Position numbers and translations under genes: made by a program | The notes under the pieces: model-generated | Database searches by the model: none | Told to the model about the DNA's origin: nothing | The model's input: the letters and a program-made list of their open reading frames with translations, nothing else | Source of the DNA: Nocardioides flavus (ex Wang et al. 2016) | GTDB taxonomy: Bacteria > Actinomycetota > Actinomycetes > Propionibacteriales > Nocardioidaceae | DNA: 64,000 bases | Assembly (NCBI RefSeq): GCF_014653115.1 | Contig: NZ_BNAD01000001.1 | Location: forward strand, 744,001-808,000 | Reading direction: 5' to 3' | Shown: positions 33,749 to 43,267 of the stretch, piece after piece | Numbering within the stretch: position 1 is the stretch's first letter | Layout of the letters: every line of letters starts with the position of its first letter

Positions 33749-35587
33749 ATGGCAGATCTCGAGGCAGTCCTGGACGAAGCCGGGCTGACCAACCCGCAGG
33801 TCCGTGAGTTCGTCAAGGAGTACGCCGAGCTGACCGGCGCCGCGCACGTCGAGGTGGTCAACGCCTCCGACGACGCCCGGCTGCTCGAGGAGGCGGTGGC
33901 GGCCGGCGAGCTGCAGCGAGCCGGCGAGGGCCGCTACTACTCGCGCAGCTACTACAAGGACACCGCCCGCTCCGAGGAGCGCACCATCGTCGCGACCCAC
34001 GACGAGAAGGACCGAGGCGTCTACAACAACTGGCGCCCGGCGTCGGAGATGAAGCCGATGCTCCACGAGCGGATGCGCGGTGCCTCGGAGGGCAGGACGA
34101 TGTACGTCGTCCCCTACCTGATGGCCCCCGCCGGCAACCCGCTCCAGCCGTGGGCCGCCGGCGTCGAGCTCACCGACACCCGCACCGTCGTGCTCCACAT
34201 GATCCGCATGGCCCGCGTCGGCGTGCAGTTCGTCAACGACCTCGAGGATCCGGGCTCCTTCGTCCGGGCGGTCCACGTCACCGGCGACCTCGAGCACCTC
34301 GGTCAGGGCACGCCCGACGACCAGCGCTACTTCGTGACGGTCGCCGACGAGCGCACGATCCTGCACTTCGGCTCGTCCTACGGCGGCAACGCGCTGCTCG
34401 GCAAGATCGCCCACGGCCTGCGGCAGGGCGCGTACGACGGCTGGGCCAGCAAGAAGTTCCTCGCCGAGCAGTACATGCTCATCGGCATCCACGACAAGGA
34501 GACCGGGCGGACCTACCACGTCTGCGGCGGCTTCCCCAGCGCCTCCGGCAAGACCAACCTCGCGATGATGGCCGCGCCCGACGCGCTCGGTGACCGCTAC
34601 CACGTGTCGTTCTACGGCGACGACATCGCGTGGCTGTGGGTCGACGAGGAGTCCGGCCGGCTGATGGGCATGAACCCGGAGTACGGCGTGTTCGGCGTCG
34701 CGAAGGACACCAACGAGACGACCAACCCCAACGCCCTCGCCTCCGTCGCCGAGGGCACGCAGGCGATCTTCACCAACGTCGCCTACAACCCCACGACCGG
34801 CGAGGTGTGGTGGGAGGGCAAGACGCCCAAGCCGCCGACGGACGTCCGGGGCTGGCTCGACTGGACCGGCGCCCCGCTGGCGGACCGCAAGGACAACGAC
34901 ACCGCGGCCTGGGCGCACCCCAACAGCCGGTTCACCACGACGCTCGACAACGTCCCCAACATCGCGCCCGACTACGACGCGCCCGCGGGCGTGCCGATCG
35001 ACGCGATCATCTTCGGCGGCCGCACCCGCGACCGCGAGCCGCTGATCCGGGCGATCACCGACCTCGCCGAGGGCGTGTACGACGGGCTCACCCTGGGTGC
35101 CGAGGCGACCTTTGCCGCGGAGGGGGTGGACGGCCAGCTGCGCTACGACCCGATGTCGAACCGACCGTTCATGGCCTACGGCGAGGGTGACTACGCCCGC
35201 CACTACCTCGACGTCGTCGGGGCAGCAACCGACCAGCCGATCTTCGCCCACGTCAACTGGTTCCAGAAGGACCCCGACGACGGCCACTTCCTGTGGCCGG
35301 GCTACCGCGACAACCTGCGTCCGCTGCTGTGGCTGCTCCAGCTCAGGAACGGCGAGGTCAGCGGCCGGCGCACGGCGGTCGGCATCCTGCCCACCGAGGA
35401 CGAGCTCGACCTGACGGGCATGGACGTCCCGGCCTCCGACCTCGAGCGGATCCTGACCATCGACAAGGAGCGCTGGCAGCAGGAGATGGGCTTCCGCGAG
35501 GAGCACCTCTCCCAGTTCGAGCGGATGCCCGAGGAGATCTGGGAGGCGCACCGTCGGGTGGCCGCGGACCTCGAGCGCGAGGAGTGA
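33749..35587 (+). CDS. Divergent GTP-type PEP carboxykinase paralogue
   Basis: A 612-residue member of the GTP-dependent PEPCK family, about as long as canonical enzymes. The P-loop region reads GGFPSASGKTNLAM, with Ser266 in place of the usual hyperreactive Cys. Around the metal site, GNALLGKK has become GNALLGKI (Ile220 for the second Lys, a manganese ligand) and the ligand His is replaced by Tyr242, while GDDIAWL keeps the Asp. The guanine pocket (VNWF, FLWPGY, N) and the NSR substrate motif are retained. It therefore probably binds nucleotide and an acid but may not do normal oxaloacetate decarboxylation. A canonical pckG lies one gene downstream. The ATG at 33749 follows GAGAGGCAGCG. Confidence 0.85.
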   Translation: MADLEAVLDEAGLTNPQVREFVKEYAELTGAAHVEVVNASDDARLLEEAVAAGELQRAGEGRYYSRSYYKDTARSEERTIVATHDEKDRGVYNNWRPASEMKPMLHERMRGASEGRTMYVVPYLMAPAGNPLQPWAAGVELTDTRTVVLHMIRMARVGVQFVNDLEDPGSFVRAVHVTGDLEHLGQGTPDDQRYFVTVADERTILHFGSSYGGNALLGKIAHGLRQGAYDGWASKKFLAEQYMLIGIHDKETGRTYHVCGGFPSASGKTNLAMMAAPDALGDRYHVSFYGDDIAWLWVDEESGRLMGMNPEYGVFGVAKDTNETTNPNALASVAEGTQAIFTNVAYNPTTGEVWWEGKTPKPPTDVRGWLDWTGAPLADRKDNDTAAWAHPNSRFTTTLDNVPNIAPDYDAPAGVPIDAIIFGGRTRDREPLIRAITDLAEGVYDGLTLGAEATFAAEGVDGQLRYDPMSNRPFMAYGEGDYARHYLDVVGAATDQPIFAHVNWFQKDPDDGHFLWPGYRDNLRPLLWLLQLRNGEVSGRRTAVGILPTEDELDLTGMDVPASDLERILTIDKERWQQEMGFREEHLSQFERMPEEIWEAHRRVAADLEREE

Positions 35588-35631
35588 GGCGTTTGGGGGT
35601 TGCACGTCCGATGAAAGGACACGCTGCCGAG

Positions 35632-35651
35632 TGATTGGCTAAATCCAATCA
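35632..35651. promoter_or_regulatory. Inverted-repeat operator upstream of the TSUP transporter
   Basis: TGATTGG-CTAAAT-CCAATCA is a perfect 7-bp inverted repeat with a 6-base spacer. A TTGGCT within it could be the -35 of a promoter with its -10 near 35660, so a repressor bound here would block transcription of the transporter, which starts 47 bp downstream. The binding protein is unknown. Confidence 0.6.
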
Positions 35652-35697
35652 AATCACTGTACTTTGGTGACATCGTCCTGATCCGGAGGAGTCACCC

Positions 35698-36618
35698 GTG
35701 CAGAAGCTCGTCATGTTCGCCCTCGTGGGCGTTGCCGCCCAGCTCGTCGACGGCAGCCTGGGGATGGCGTACGGCGTCACCTCCACCACCCTGCTCCTCA
35801 TGATCGGCACCAACCCGGCCATGGCCTCGGCGATGGTCCAGCTCGCCCAGCTCGGCACGACCGCCGCCTCCGGCATCGCGCACCACTCGTTCGGCAACGT
35901 GGACTGGCGCGTGGTCCGCAACATCGCGCTGCCGGGTGCGGTGGGCGCGTTCGTCGGGGCCACGCTCCTGGTCAACATGCCCGTCGACCTGGCCAAGGTC
36001 GTCATGGCGGTGCTGCTGCTCGGCCTCGGCTCCTACCTCCTGGTCCGCTTCACCGTGAAGGGCTTCGACTCCAGCCGGGTGGGCCAGCCGGTCGGCCGAC
36101 GGTTCCTGGTGCCGCTCGGCGGCGTGGCGGGCTTCGTCGACGCGACGGCCGGCGGGGGCTGGGGCCCGATCGGCACCCCGGCGCTGCTCGCCAACGGCCG
36201 CATGGAGCCGCGCAAGGTCATCGGCTCGGTCAGCACCTCGGAGTTCGTCGTGACCCTCGCGGCGTCCGTCGGCTTCCTCACGGCACTCGGCCTGTCGGGC
36301 ATCCAGTGGCAGATCGTCGTCGGCCTGCTCGTCGGTGGCGTGGTCGTGGCGCCCTTCGCCGCGCTGCTGGTCAAGGTGATCCCCGCGCGGATGCTGGGCT
36401 CGCTGGTCGGCGGGCTGATCGTCCTCACCAACACCCGTACGCTCATCAACGCCGACCTCGTCGCGGTGCCGGGGGGCGTCGCTGTCGCCGCCTACGTCGC
36501 GATCGCCGCGGTCTGGGCGGCGGCGGTCCGCCACTCCTGGCGCGCCCACCGGGCCGAGACGTCCACCCCTCGGGAGGGGGTACAGGAGGGTAGCGAGACA
36601 CGCGTCACACATCTGTGA
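35698..36618 (+). CDS. TSUP family (TauE/SafE) sulfite/organic anion exporter
   Basis: A 306-residue protein with 8 predicted helices and the two related halves of the TauE/SafE family; QLVDGSLGMAYGVTSTTLLLMIG opens the first half and GGVAGFVDATAGGGWGPIGTPALL opens the second. Such transporters move sulfite, sulfonates, sulfoacetate or other small anions. It starts at GTG 35698 with CCGGAGGAG upstream. Its position between the two PEPCK genes has no obvious meaning. The stop overlaps a TCACA-N4-TGTGA inverted repeat. Confidence 0.88.
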   Translation: MQKLVMFALVGVAAQLVDGSLGMAYGVTSTTLLLMIGTNPAMASAMVQLAQLGTTAASGIAHHSFGNVDWRVVRNIALPGAVGAFVGATLLVNMPVDLAKVVMAVLLLGLGSYLLVRFTVKGFDSSRVGQPVGRRFLVPLGGVAGFVDATAGGGWGPIGTPALLANGRMEPRKVIGSVSTSEFVVTLAASVGFLTALGLSGIQWQIVVGLLVGGVVVAPFAALLVKVIPARMLGSLVGGLIVLTNTRTLINADLVAVPGGVAVAAYVAIAAVWAAAVRHSWRAHRAETSTPREGVQEGSETRVTHL

Positions 36619-36656
36619 TCGATCCAATATGTGCGCCCATTCACACGGGCTAGCGT
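36605..36656 (+). promoter_or_regulatory. pckG upstream region with two CRP/GlxR-like sites and a -10 box
   Basis: TCACA-CATC-TGTGA (36605-36618) is a perfect inverted repeat, and TGTGCGCCCATTCACA (36630-36645) fits the TGTGA-N6-TCACA pattern of CRP-type regulators in 9 of 10 conserved positions. TAGCGT (36651-36656) is a likely -10. The second site lies just upstream of it, where a CRP-family protein would act. pck is controlled by GlxR/CRP-type proteins in corynebacteria, so carbon-source control is plausible. Confidence 0.5.
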
Positions 36657-36720
36657 CCGCGACAAGTCGCCGACAACGAGGCCGCGCGAACCAGCCGACA
36701 GCACGCTGAAGGAAACGGTC

Positions 36721-38583
36721 ATGACCGCAACGATCGACACGCAGACGACTCCCGCCGACGGCGGAGCGCCGACCACCCACCAGGGGATCCTCGCCTGGGT
36801 GAACGAGGTCGCCGAGCTCACCCGGCCCGACTCGGTCCAGTGGTGCACCGGCTCGGACGAGGAGTGGGCCCAGCTCACCGCCTCGCTCGAGGCGACGGGA
36901 ACGTTCACCCGCCTCAACCCCGAGGTCATGCCCAACTCGTTCCACGCGGCCTCCGACCCCACCGACGTAGCGCGCGTCGAGGACCGCACCTACATCTGCT
37001 CCGTCGACGAGCGCGACGCCGGGCCCACCAACAACTGGATGGACCCCGAGCAGATGAAGGAGCTCATGCGCGGGCTCTACGCCGGCTGCATGCGCGGGCG
37101 CACGATGTACGTCATCCCGTTCGTGATGGGCCACCTCGACGCCGAGCACCCGATGTTCGGCATCGAGATCACCGACTCCGCCTACGTCACCGTCTCGATG
37201 CGCGTCATGGCGCGCATGGGCACCGACGTGCTGCGGCGCATCGAGGAGCTCGAGGCCGCCGGCGAGGACCCCCAGTGGGTGCCCGCGCTCCACTCGGTCG
37301 GCATGCCCCTCGAGCCCGGCCAGGCCGACGTCCCTTGGCCGTGCAACGACACCAAGTACATCGTGCAGTTCCCCGAGGAGCGGATGATCTGGAGCTTCGG
37401 CTCCGGCTACGGCGGCAACGCCCTGCTCGGCAAGAAGTGCTACGCGCTGCGCATCGCCTCGGTCATGGCGCGCGACGAGGGCTGGCTGGCCGAGCACATG
37501 CTCATCCTCAAGCTCACCTCCCCGCAGGGCGTCACCAAGTACGTCGCCGCCGCCTTCCCGAGCGCCTGCGGCAAGACCAACCTCGCGATGCTCAAGCCGA
37601 CCATCCCCGGCTGGAAGGTCGAGGCCATCGGCGACGACATCGCCTGGATGCGCATCGGCGAGGACGGCCGGCTGTGGGCGGTCAACCCGGAGTTCGGCTT
37701 CTTCGGCGTGGCCCCCGGGACCAACGAGCACACCAACCCGCACGCGATGGAGACCATCCGCAAGGGCAACTCGGTCTTCACCAACGTCGCACTGACCCCG
37801 GACGGCAACGTGTGGTGGGAGGGCCTGGAGAACACCCCGGCCGAGGCCACCAGCTGGAAGGGCGAGCGCTGGACCCCGGAGATCGCCGAGGAGACCGGCG
37901 AGCTCTCCAGCCACGCCAACAGCCGCTACTGCACCCCGATCAAGCAGTGCTCGATCCTCGCCGACGAGTACGACGACCCGCGCGGCGTGCCGATCGACGC
38001 GATCCTGTTCGGTGGTCGTCGCAAGACGACCATCCCGCTGGTGACCGAGGCCCGCGACTGGAACCACGGCACGTTCATGGGCGCCACGCTGTCCTCCGAG
38101 ACGACCGCCGCCGCGGTCGGCGCCGTGGGCGTGGTGCGCCGCGACCCGATGGCGATGCTGCCGTTCATCGGCTACAACGCCGGCGACTACTTCGGCCACT
38201 GGGTCGGCATCGGCAAGGACAACGACGCCGCCAAGCTGCCCAAGATCTTCTACGTCAACTGGTTCCGTCGCGGTGACGACGGTGGCTTCCTGTGGCCGGG
38301 CTTCGGCGAGAACAGCCGCGTGCTCAAGTGGGTCATCGAGCGCATCGACGGCCAGGCGGCCGCGGTCGAGACCCCGATCGGTCACGTCCCCGCGCCGGGG
38401 GCGCTCGACATCGAAGGCCTCGACCTCTCCGAGGACGAGCTGGCCCAGGCGCTGGCCGTCGATGCTGACGAGTGGAGGGCCGAGATCCCGCAGATCGAGG
38501 AGTGGTTCGCGAAGTTCGGCGACGACCTCCCCGCCGTGCTGTGGAGCGAGCTCGACACCCTCAAGGCCCGCCTCGACGCCTGA
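36721..38583 (+). CDS. pckG: Phosphoenolpyruvate carboxykinase (GTP)
   Basis: A 620-residue canonical PEPCK converting oxaloacetate and GTP to PEP, CO2 and GDP, the entry to gluconeogenesis. Key residues are intact: K238-K239 in [13 protein letters not shown], His259 in AEHMLILK, the P-loop FPSAC283GKTN, GDDIAWM with the Mn-binding Asp, NSRYC, GGRRKT, and the guanine pocket VNWF...FLWPGFGEN. The ATG at 36721 was chosen after GAAGGAAACGGTC. It stands downstream of CRP-like sites. Confidence 0.97.
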   Translation: MTATIDTQTTPADGGAPTTHQGILAWVNEVAELTRPDSVQWCTGSDEEWAQLTASLEATGTFTRLNPEVMPNSFHAASDPTDVARVEDRTYICSVDERDAGPTNNWMDPEQMKELMRGLYAGCMRGRTMYVIPFVMGHLDAEHPMFGIEITDSAYVTVSMRVMARMGTDVLRRIEELEAAGEDPQWVPALHSVGMPLEPGQADVPWPCNDTKYIVQFPEERMIWSFGSGYGGNALLGKKCYALRIASVMARDEGWLAEHMLILKLTSPQGVTKYVAAAFPSACGKTNLAMLKPTIPGWKVEAIGDDIAWMRIGEDGRLWAVNPEFGFFGVAPGTNEHTNPHAMETIRKGNSVFTNVALTPDGNVWWEGLENTPAEATSWKGERWTPEIAEETGELSSHANSRYCTPIKQCSILADEYDDPRGVPIDAILFGGRRKTTIPLVTEARDWNHGTFMGATLSSETTAAAVGAVGVVRRDPMAMLPFIGYNAGDYFGHWVGIGKDNDAAKLPKIFYVNWFRRGDDGGFLWPGFGENSRVLKWVIERIDGQAAAVETPIGHVPAPGALDIEGLDLSEDELAQALAVDADEWRAEIPQIEEWFAKFGDDLPAVLWSELDTLKARLDA

Positions 38584-38721
38584 CGCACCGGCACAATGCG
38601 CGCCAGGGCCCGCCCCCTCCGTACGTCGAGGGGGTGGGTCCTGCGGATTTCGCGGGCGGCGCGCGCGGGAGCGTGTGGCACGATCTGCCCCACGGGGACA
38701 TCGTTGGAGCGGGAGGCTGGC

Positions 38722-39711
38722 ATGCCCTTGGGGCCGCAGGAGCGGATCCTCTTCGAGGAGCGGTCGAGCCCGCTCTACGAGGAGATCGTCGCCTCAGGGG
38801 GCGTCGACGCGACCGACAGCCGCATCGTCGAGGGCGGTGAGCTGCACGGAGCGTTCACGCTGCTGGTCCAGCTCGGGCTGCTGACCCGTAGCGAGGACGG
38901 GCTCACCTGGCGCGCCGCCGACCCGGCCGCGGTGCAGGCGCAGGTGGTGGCGCCGCTGGGCCAGCAGGGCGCCGAGCTGATCGCCGAGTCGGCCCACTGG
39001 GCCCAGGCCTTCAACACGCTGTCCCACGCGTGGCGCCGCTCGCCCTCCGCCGTCGGCGGGCCGTTCACCGAGATCCGCGGGTCCACGATCCGCACCTTCC
39101 TGGACTCCCTGGTCGCCGACGCCCAGGAGGAGCTGCTCACCGCCCAGCCCCAGGACCGCCGCGGTGTCAAGCAGCTCGACGAGGCCAGGGTACGGACGAT
39201 CGCGGCCCTCGACCGCGGGGTGAAGATGCGCACCCTCTACCAGCACGCCGCACGTCGCGGCACCGCCACCCGCAAGTACGTCGCCGCCGTGACCGCGGCG
39301 GGCGCCGAGGTCCGTACGCTCGACGAGTTCTTCAACCGGCTCATCGTCGTCGACCGCCGCGTCGCGGTCATCCCCAGCCACGAGGGCCTGGTCGCGGCCA
39401 TGGTCATCAGCGAGCCCTCGACGGTCGGCTACCTGATCGACATGTTCGAGCGGCACTGGGAGCGGGCGCGCCCCTTCACCAGCAGCGAGACCTCCCTGAT
39501 GCGCGACATCGCCGCCGAGCAGCGCGCGATGACCATCCGGATGCTCCTCGAGGGCAGGGCCGACCCGGCCGGCGCCAAGCGCCTCGGGGTCAGCCCGCGG
39601 ACCTACGCGGCGTACGTCGCCGACCTGAAGAACGAGTTCGAGGTCGAGACCCGCTTCCAGCTCGGCTACGAGATGGGCAAGCGCGGGATCTCCGGGCGCG
39701 AGACGGACTGA
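38722..39711 (+). CDS. HTH transcriptional regulator with PLD-like sensor region
   Basis: A 329-residue protein. The N-terminal 80 residues look like a small helical/winged region (LYEEIVASGGVDATDSRIV). The middle, residues about 125-275, including LLTAQP, VKMRTLYQHAARRG, GAEVRTLDEFFNRLIVVDRRVAVIPS, resembles the phospholipase-D-like ligand domain of TrmB/LuxR-type actinobacterial regulators but without the HKD motif. The C-terminal 50 residues (AEQRAMTIRMLLEGRADPAGAKRLGVSPRTYAAYVADL) form a helix-turn-helix of the LuxR type. ATG follows GGGAGGCTGGC. It converges with a tiny secreted-peptide gene across a strong terminator; similar regulator-peptide pairs may exist in actinobacteria, which would suggest peptide sensing. 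Confidence 0.7.
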   Translation: MPLGPQERILFEERSSPLYEEIVASGGVDATDSRIVEGGELHGAFTLLVQLGLLTRSEDGLTWRAADPAAVQAQVVAPLGQQGAELIAESAHWAQAFNTLSHAWRRSPSAVGGPFTEIRGSTIRTFLDSLVADAQEELLTAQPQDRRGVKQLDEARVRTIAALDRGVKMRTLYQHAARRGTATRKYVAAVTAAGAEVRTLDEFFNRLIVVDRRVAVIPSHEGLVAAMVISEPSTVGYLIDMFERHWERARPFTSSETSLMRDIAAEQRAMTIRMLLEGRADPAGAKRLGVSPRTYAAYVADLKNEFEVETRFQLGYEMGKRGISGRETD

Positions 39712-39742
39712 CCTGCCGCCCTCCGCACCGTGCGGACGTGAC

Positions 39743-39774
39743 AAGGGCAGCAGCTCCGGGGAGCTGCTGCCCTT
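39743..39774. terminator. Strong bidirectional terminator
   Basis: AAGGGCAGCAGCTCC (39743-39757) and its exact complement GGAGCTGCTGCCCTT (39760-39774) form a 15-bp perfect stem around GG. It lies between the regulator and the convergent peptide gene. Confidence 0.85.
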
Positions 39775-39896
39775 GCTGCTGAGACGGGCCTGTGGGGGAG
39801 GCCGTCCGAACCAAACTCGTGGGGGGTTGAGGGGTTCGTGTCTCAGCGCTTCACTGCGTGCACATCATCGCACGTCGTAGGGGCCGTCGGTGTCGA

Positions 39897-40025
39897 TCAG
39901 CCCTTGGCCTTGATCTTCATGCCCCACGTGATGTCGGCGTTCGCCGGGGCGGACGTGATGCCGACGAATCCGAGCCCGAGCGCGGCCACGAGGGCGGCGG
40001 CGGCAATGCGGCGTACTGGGGTCAT
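39897..40025 (-). CDS. Tiny secreted peptide precursor
   Basis: A 42-codon gene. The product has a basic start (MTPVRR), a hydrophobic core (IAAAALVAALGLGFVGI) and a signal-peptidase-I type ending SAPANA, leaving a mature 12-residue peptide DITWGMKIKAKG. It has good GC-rich codon use and a GAGGTG ribosome site 9 nt upstream of the ATG. The mature part is conserved-looking: acidic first residue, Trp-Gly pair and lysines. No modifying enzyme is adjacent. Its neighbour is an HTH regulator. It could be a signalling peptide or a secreted antimicrobial; both are inference. Confidence 0.65.
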   Translation of the reverse strand: MTPVRRIAAAALVAALGLGFVGITSAPANADITWGMKIKAKG

Positions 40026-40157
40026 GGCTTCTTGCACCTCACATGTGTCACAGGGGATGACCAGATGATTGTCTCCCACTCCCTGCGGCCACGTCGCGTC
40101 GATGCGACTGCAGGTCTGTGCATTGCAGGTTTCTGCAAATGCATGTGGGCAGCCGGG

Positions 40158-40185
40158 TCGACCCCCTCCGGGAGGAGGGGGTCGA
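40158..40185 (-). terminator. Terminator of tRNA-Ser(GCT)
   Basis: TCGACCCCCTCC (40158-40169) and GGAGGGGGTCGA (40174-40185) form a perfect 12-bp stem with a 4-base loop, 5 bp beyond the 3' end of the tRNA. Confidence 0.8.
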
Positions 40186-40190
40186 TGTGG

Positions 40191-40281
40191 CGGAGGCGGA
40201 GGGATTTGAACCCTCGATGGGGTTTTAGCCCCAAACCCGCTTAGCAGGCGGGCGCCATAGACCGGACTAGGCGACGCCTCC
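40191..40281 (-). tRNA. tRNA-Ser (anticodon GCT)
   Basis: On the minus strand it begins GGAGGCGTCGCCTAGTCCGG and ends CGCCTCC plus G. The anticodon loop CTGCTAA gives anticodon GCT (Ser, AGC/AGU). A long variable arm (TTTGGGGCTAAAACCCCA region) is typical of serine tRNA. CCA is not encoded. Confidence 0.97.
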
Positions 40282-40340
40282 ATGCCCGCCGAGTGGGCGG
40301 GCGCACAGAAGGTTACAAGGCGCGGCGTGCCAGCGCCGAA

Positions 40341-40805
40341 TCAGCCCCACTTGCGCAGGCCGTGTCCTCGCTGGAGGTGCTCCTGGAGGTCGCGGACGAA
40401 CGCCTCGCGGTCGACGGCGAGCATCTCGACCGGGATCGTGGTCGTGCGGCCGTCGCGCAGGCGCAGCACCACGACGGGGGACTCCGCGACCGTCGTGGTG
40501 ACGGCGTCCTCGACGTCCTTCCAGCGTCCGGAGGCGGTGCCCACCCCGCGCACCCACTGGACTCGGTAGCCCTCCGCGGTGAACCGCACGACCCAGCCCT
40601 TCTGCCGCCAGGTCCACCACGTCCCCACCAGCACCGCCACGGTGAGCAGCACGGGCACGAGCAGGAGCACGGTGTGCAGGTCGAGGACCGCGATCGCCAG
40701 CGTGCTCACCAGGATCAGCGCCGCGACGGCGACGAGCACGACGCCGAGCAGGCGCGCCGCGATGGCCGGGGCGAGGCGGTGCACGGTGGCGGGCTCGGTC
40801 GTCAC
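40341..40805 (-). CDS. Membrane protein with PH-like domain
   Basis: A 154-residue protein with two adjacent N-terminal hydrophobic helices (LLGVVLVAVAALILVSTLAIAVL and TVLLLVPVLLTVAVLVGTWW) and a C-terminal beta-rich region (WVVRFTAEGYRVQWVRG, VVVLRLRDGRTTTIPVEML) resembling the PH-like domain of small actinobacterial membrane proteins. Starts at GTG 40805 with no strong ribosome site. Function unknown. Confidence 0.65.
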   Translation of the reverse strand: MTTEPATVHRLAPAIAARLLGVVLVAVAALILVSTLAIAVLDLHTVLLLVPVLLTVAVLVGTWWTWRQKGWVVRFTAEGYRVQWVRGVGTASGRWKDVEDAVTTTVAESPVVVLRLRDGRTTTIPVEMLAVDREAFVRDLQEHLQRGHGLRKWG

Positions 40806-40886
40806 GCAGGAGATTTCATCACGCGCAGGTGCGGTCGGCCCGGTTGGGTAGAGTCCCGCGGTGTGCGGCGCCCCGGTGCCGTACGA

Positions 40887-40974
40887 GGAGGGGTGCCGGA
40901 GCGGCCGATCGGAACCGCCTTGAAAGCGGTCGTAGGGAGACCTACCGCGGGTTCGAATCCCGCCCCCTCTGCCA
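40887..40974 (+). tRNA. tRNA-Ser (anticodon TGA)
   Basis: Starts GGAGGGGTGCCGGAGCGG and ends CCCCTCT-G-CCA, with a G-U first acceptor pair. The anticodon loop CTTGAAA gives TGA (Ser, UCN). The long variable arm CGTAGGGAGACCTACCG is typical, and the CCA is encoded, unlike the two minus-strand tRNAs in the window. Confidence 0.97.
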
Positions 40975-41009
40975 AGCTGCAGCAACGCACCGCGGCTAGG
41001 CTCGCGCGG

Positions 41010-41879
<870 letters not shown>

Positions 41880-41884
41880 CCTCG

Positions 41885-43267
41885 ATGAGCCTGCTCGACA
41901 CCCACATCGGCTTCGTCGAGGCGCTGCGCTCCGCCGGGCTGCCGGTCTCGCTCGCCGAGGGTCTCGACGCCATCAGTGCGCTCGAGCGGGTGCGCTGGCA
42001 CGACCGGGAGACCGTACGCGCCGCGTACGCCGCGACGCTGGTGAAGCGGCAGCCGCAGCGGGTCACCTTCGACGCCGTGTTCGACATCTGGTTCCCGAGG
42101 CTCGTCGGCAGTGGGGTCGCCGGCGACGGGCTCGAGCCGGTCGCCGGCCCCCAGGACACCGGGGCTGCGCTCGAGCGCTTCCGCGAGGCGCTCGCCGAGG
42201 CCCTGGCCTCGGGTGACGCGCAGGCGCTGCAGGACCTCGCGGTCGAGGCCGTGGCCCGGTTCGGCGCGATGCCCGGGCGCGGGCCCGGACTCTCGAGCTG
42301 GTCGGCGTACACGTCGCTGCAGCGGGTCGCGCCGTCGGAGCTGGTGGAGGGCCTCGTCCGCGGCCTGCTGGCCGGTGGGATGGACCCCGAGCAGGCAGAG
42401 CGGGTCGCAGGGCGACGCGTCGGGGAGTTCACGCGGCTGGTCGAGGGGGACGCGCGCCGGCGGATCGCGGAGGAGAAGGGTGCTGAGCACGTCGTGGGGG
42501 CGACCGTGCGCCCGACCATCGACCGGCTCGACTTCACCGCGGCACGACGCAGCGACCTCGAGGAGATGCGTCGCGAGATCTATCCCCTCGCGCGCCGGCT
42601 CGCCGCCCGGCTCACCAAGGAGCAGCACGCGCGGCGCCGCGGCCCGCTCGACGTACGCCGCACCGTCCGTGCCTCGATCGCGACCGGAGGGGTGCCGCTG
42701 GAGACGCACCACCGTCCGAAGCGACCGCACCGCACTGACCTGGTGGTGCTGTGCGACGTCAGCGGGTCGGTGGCCAGCTTCGCGCAGTTCACCCTGCTCC
42801 TCGTCTTCGCCCTGCGCGAGGCGTTCGGCAACGTGCGCGCCTTCACGTTCGTCGACGACGTGGTCGAGGTGAGCGACACCTTCCGGCCCGGGGCCGACGT
42901 CGTGGAGGTGATGGAGTCACTGGCCGCGAGCGCCTCGCAGGCTGCCCTGTGGGGCCGGACCAACTACGGACGGGCGCTGACCCGCTTCGCCGAGGAGCAC
43001 GGTGACGCGATCGGACCGCGGTCGTCGCTGCTCGTGCTGGGCGACGGCCGGTCCAACTACAGCGACCTCGCCCTCCCCGTCCTCGCCGACCTCGCCGGCC
43101 GCGCGCGGCACGCCTGGTGGCTCAACCCCGAGCACCGGCGGCACTGGGGCACCGGCGACAGCGCCGCCGACCGGTACGGCGAGGTGGTGCCGATGGTGGA
43201 GTGCCGCAACCTCGCCCAGCTCGGCGAGTTCGTGCACGAGGTCGTCCGGCCTCACCCGACGAGGTAG
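41885..43267 (+). CDS. VWA domain-containing CoxE-like protein
   Basis: A 460-residue protein. The MIDAS motif DVSGS (about residue 290) with later Thr and Asp (RTNYG, LLVLGDGRSNY) marks a von Willebrand A domain; the N-terminal helical region is CoxE-like. It starts 5 nt after the MoxR stop (ATG 41885), so the pair is an operon. MoxR-CoxE proteins remodel partner complexes; the partner is unknown here. Its stop overlaps the convergent ESX-like gene by 16 bp. Confidence 0.9.
   Translation: MSLLDTHIGFVEALRSAGLPVSLAEGLDAISALERVRWHDRETVRAAYAATLVKRQPQRVTFDAVFDIWFPRLVGSGVAGDGLEPVAGPQDTGAALERFREALAEALASGDAQALQDLAVEAVARFGAMPGRGPGLSSWSAYTSLQRVAPSELVEGLVRGLLAGGMDPEQAERVAGRRVGEFTRLVEGDARRRIAEEKGAEHVVGATVRPTIDRLDFTAARRSDLEEMRREIYPLARRLAARLTKEQHARRRGPLDVRRTVRASIATGGVPLETHHRPKRPHRTDLVVLCDVSGSVASFAQFTLLLVFALREAFGNVRAFTFVDDVVEVSDTFRPGADVVEVMESLAASASQAALWGRTNYGRALTRFAEEHGDAIGPRSSLLVLGDGRSNYSDLALPVLADLAGRARHAWWLNPEHRRHWGTGDSAADRYGEVVPMVECRNLAQLGEFVHEVVRPHPTR

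Noticed and set aside
33471..40974. Three tRNA genes as possible integration sites
   Set aside because: No integrase, direct repeat of a tRNA end or change in base composition was seen next to any of them.
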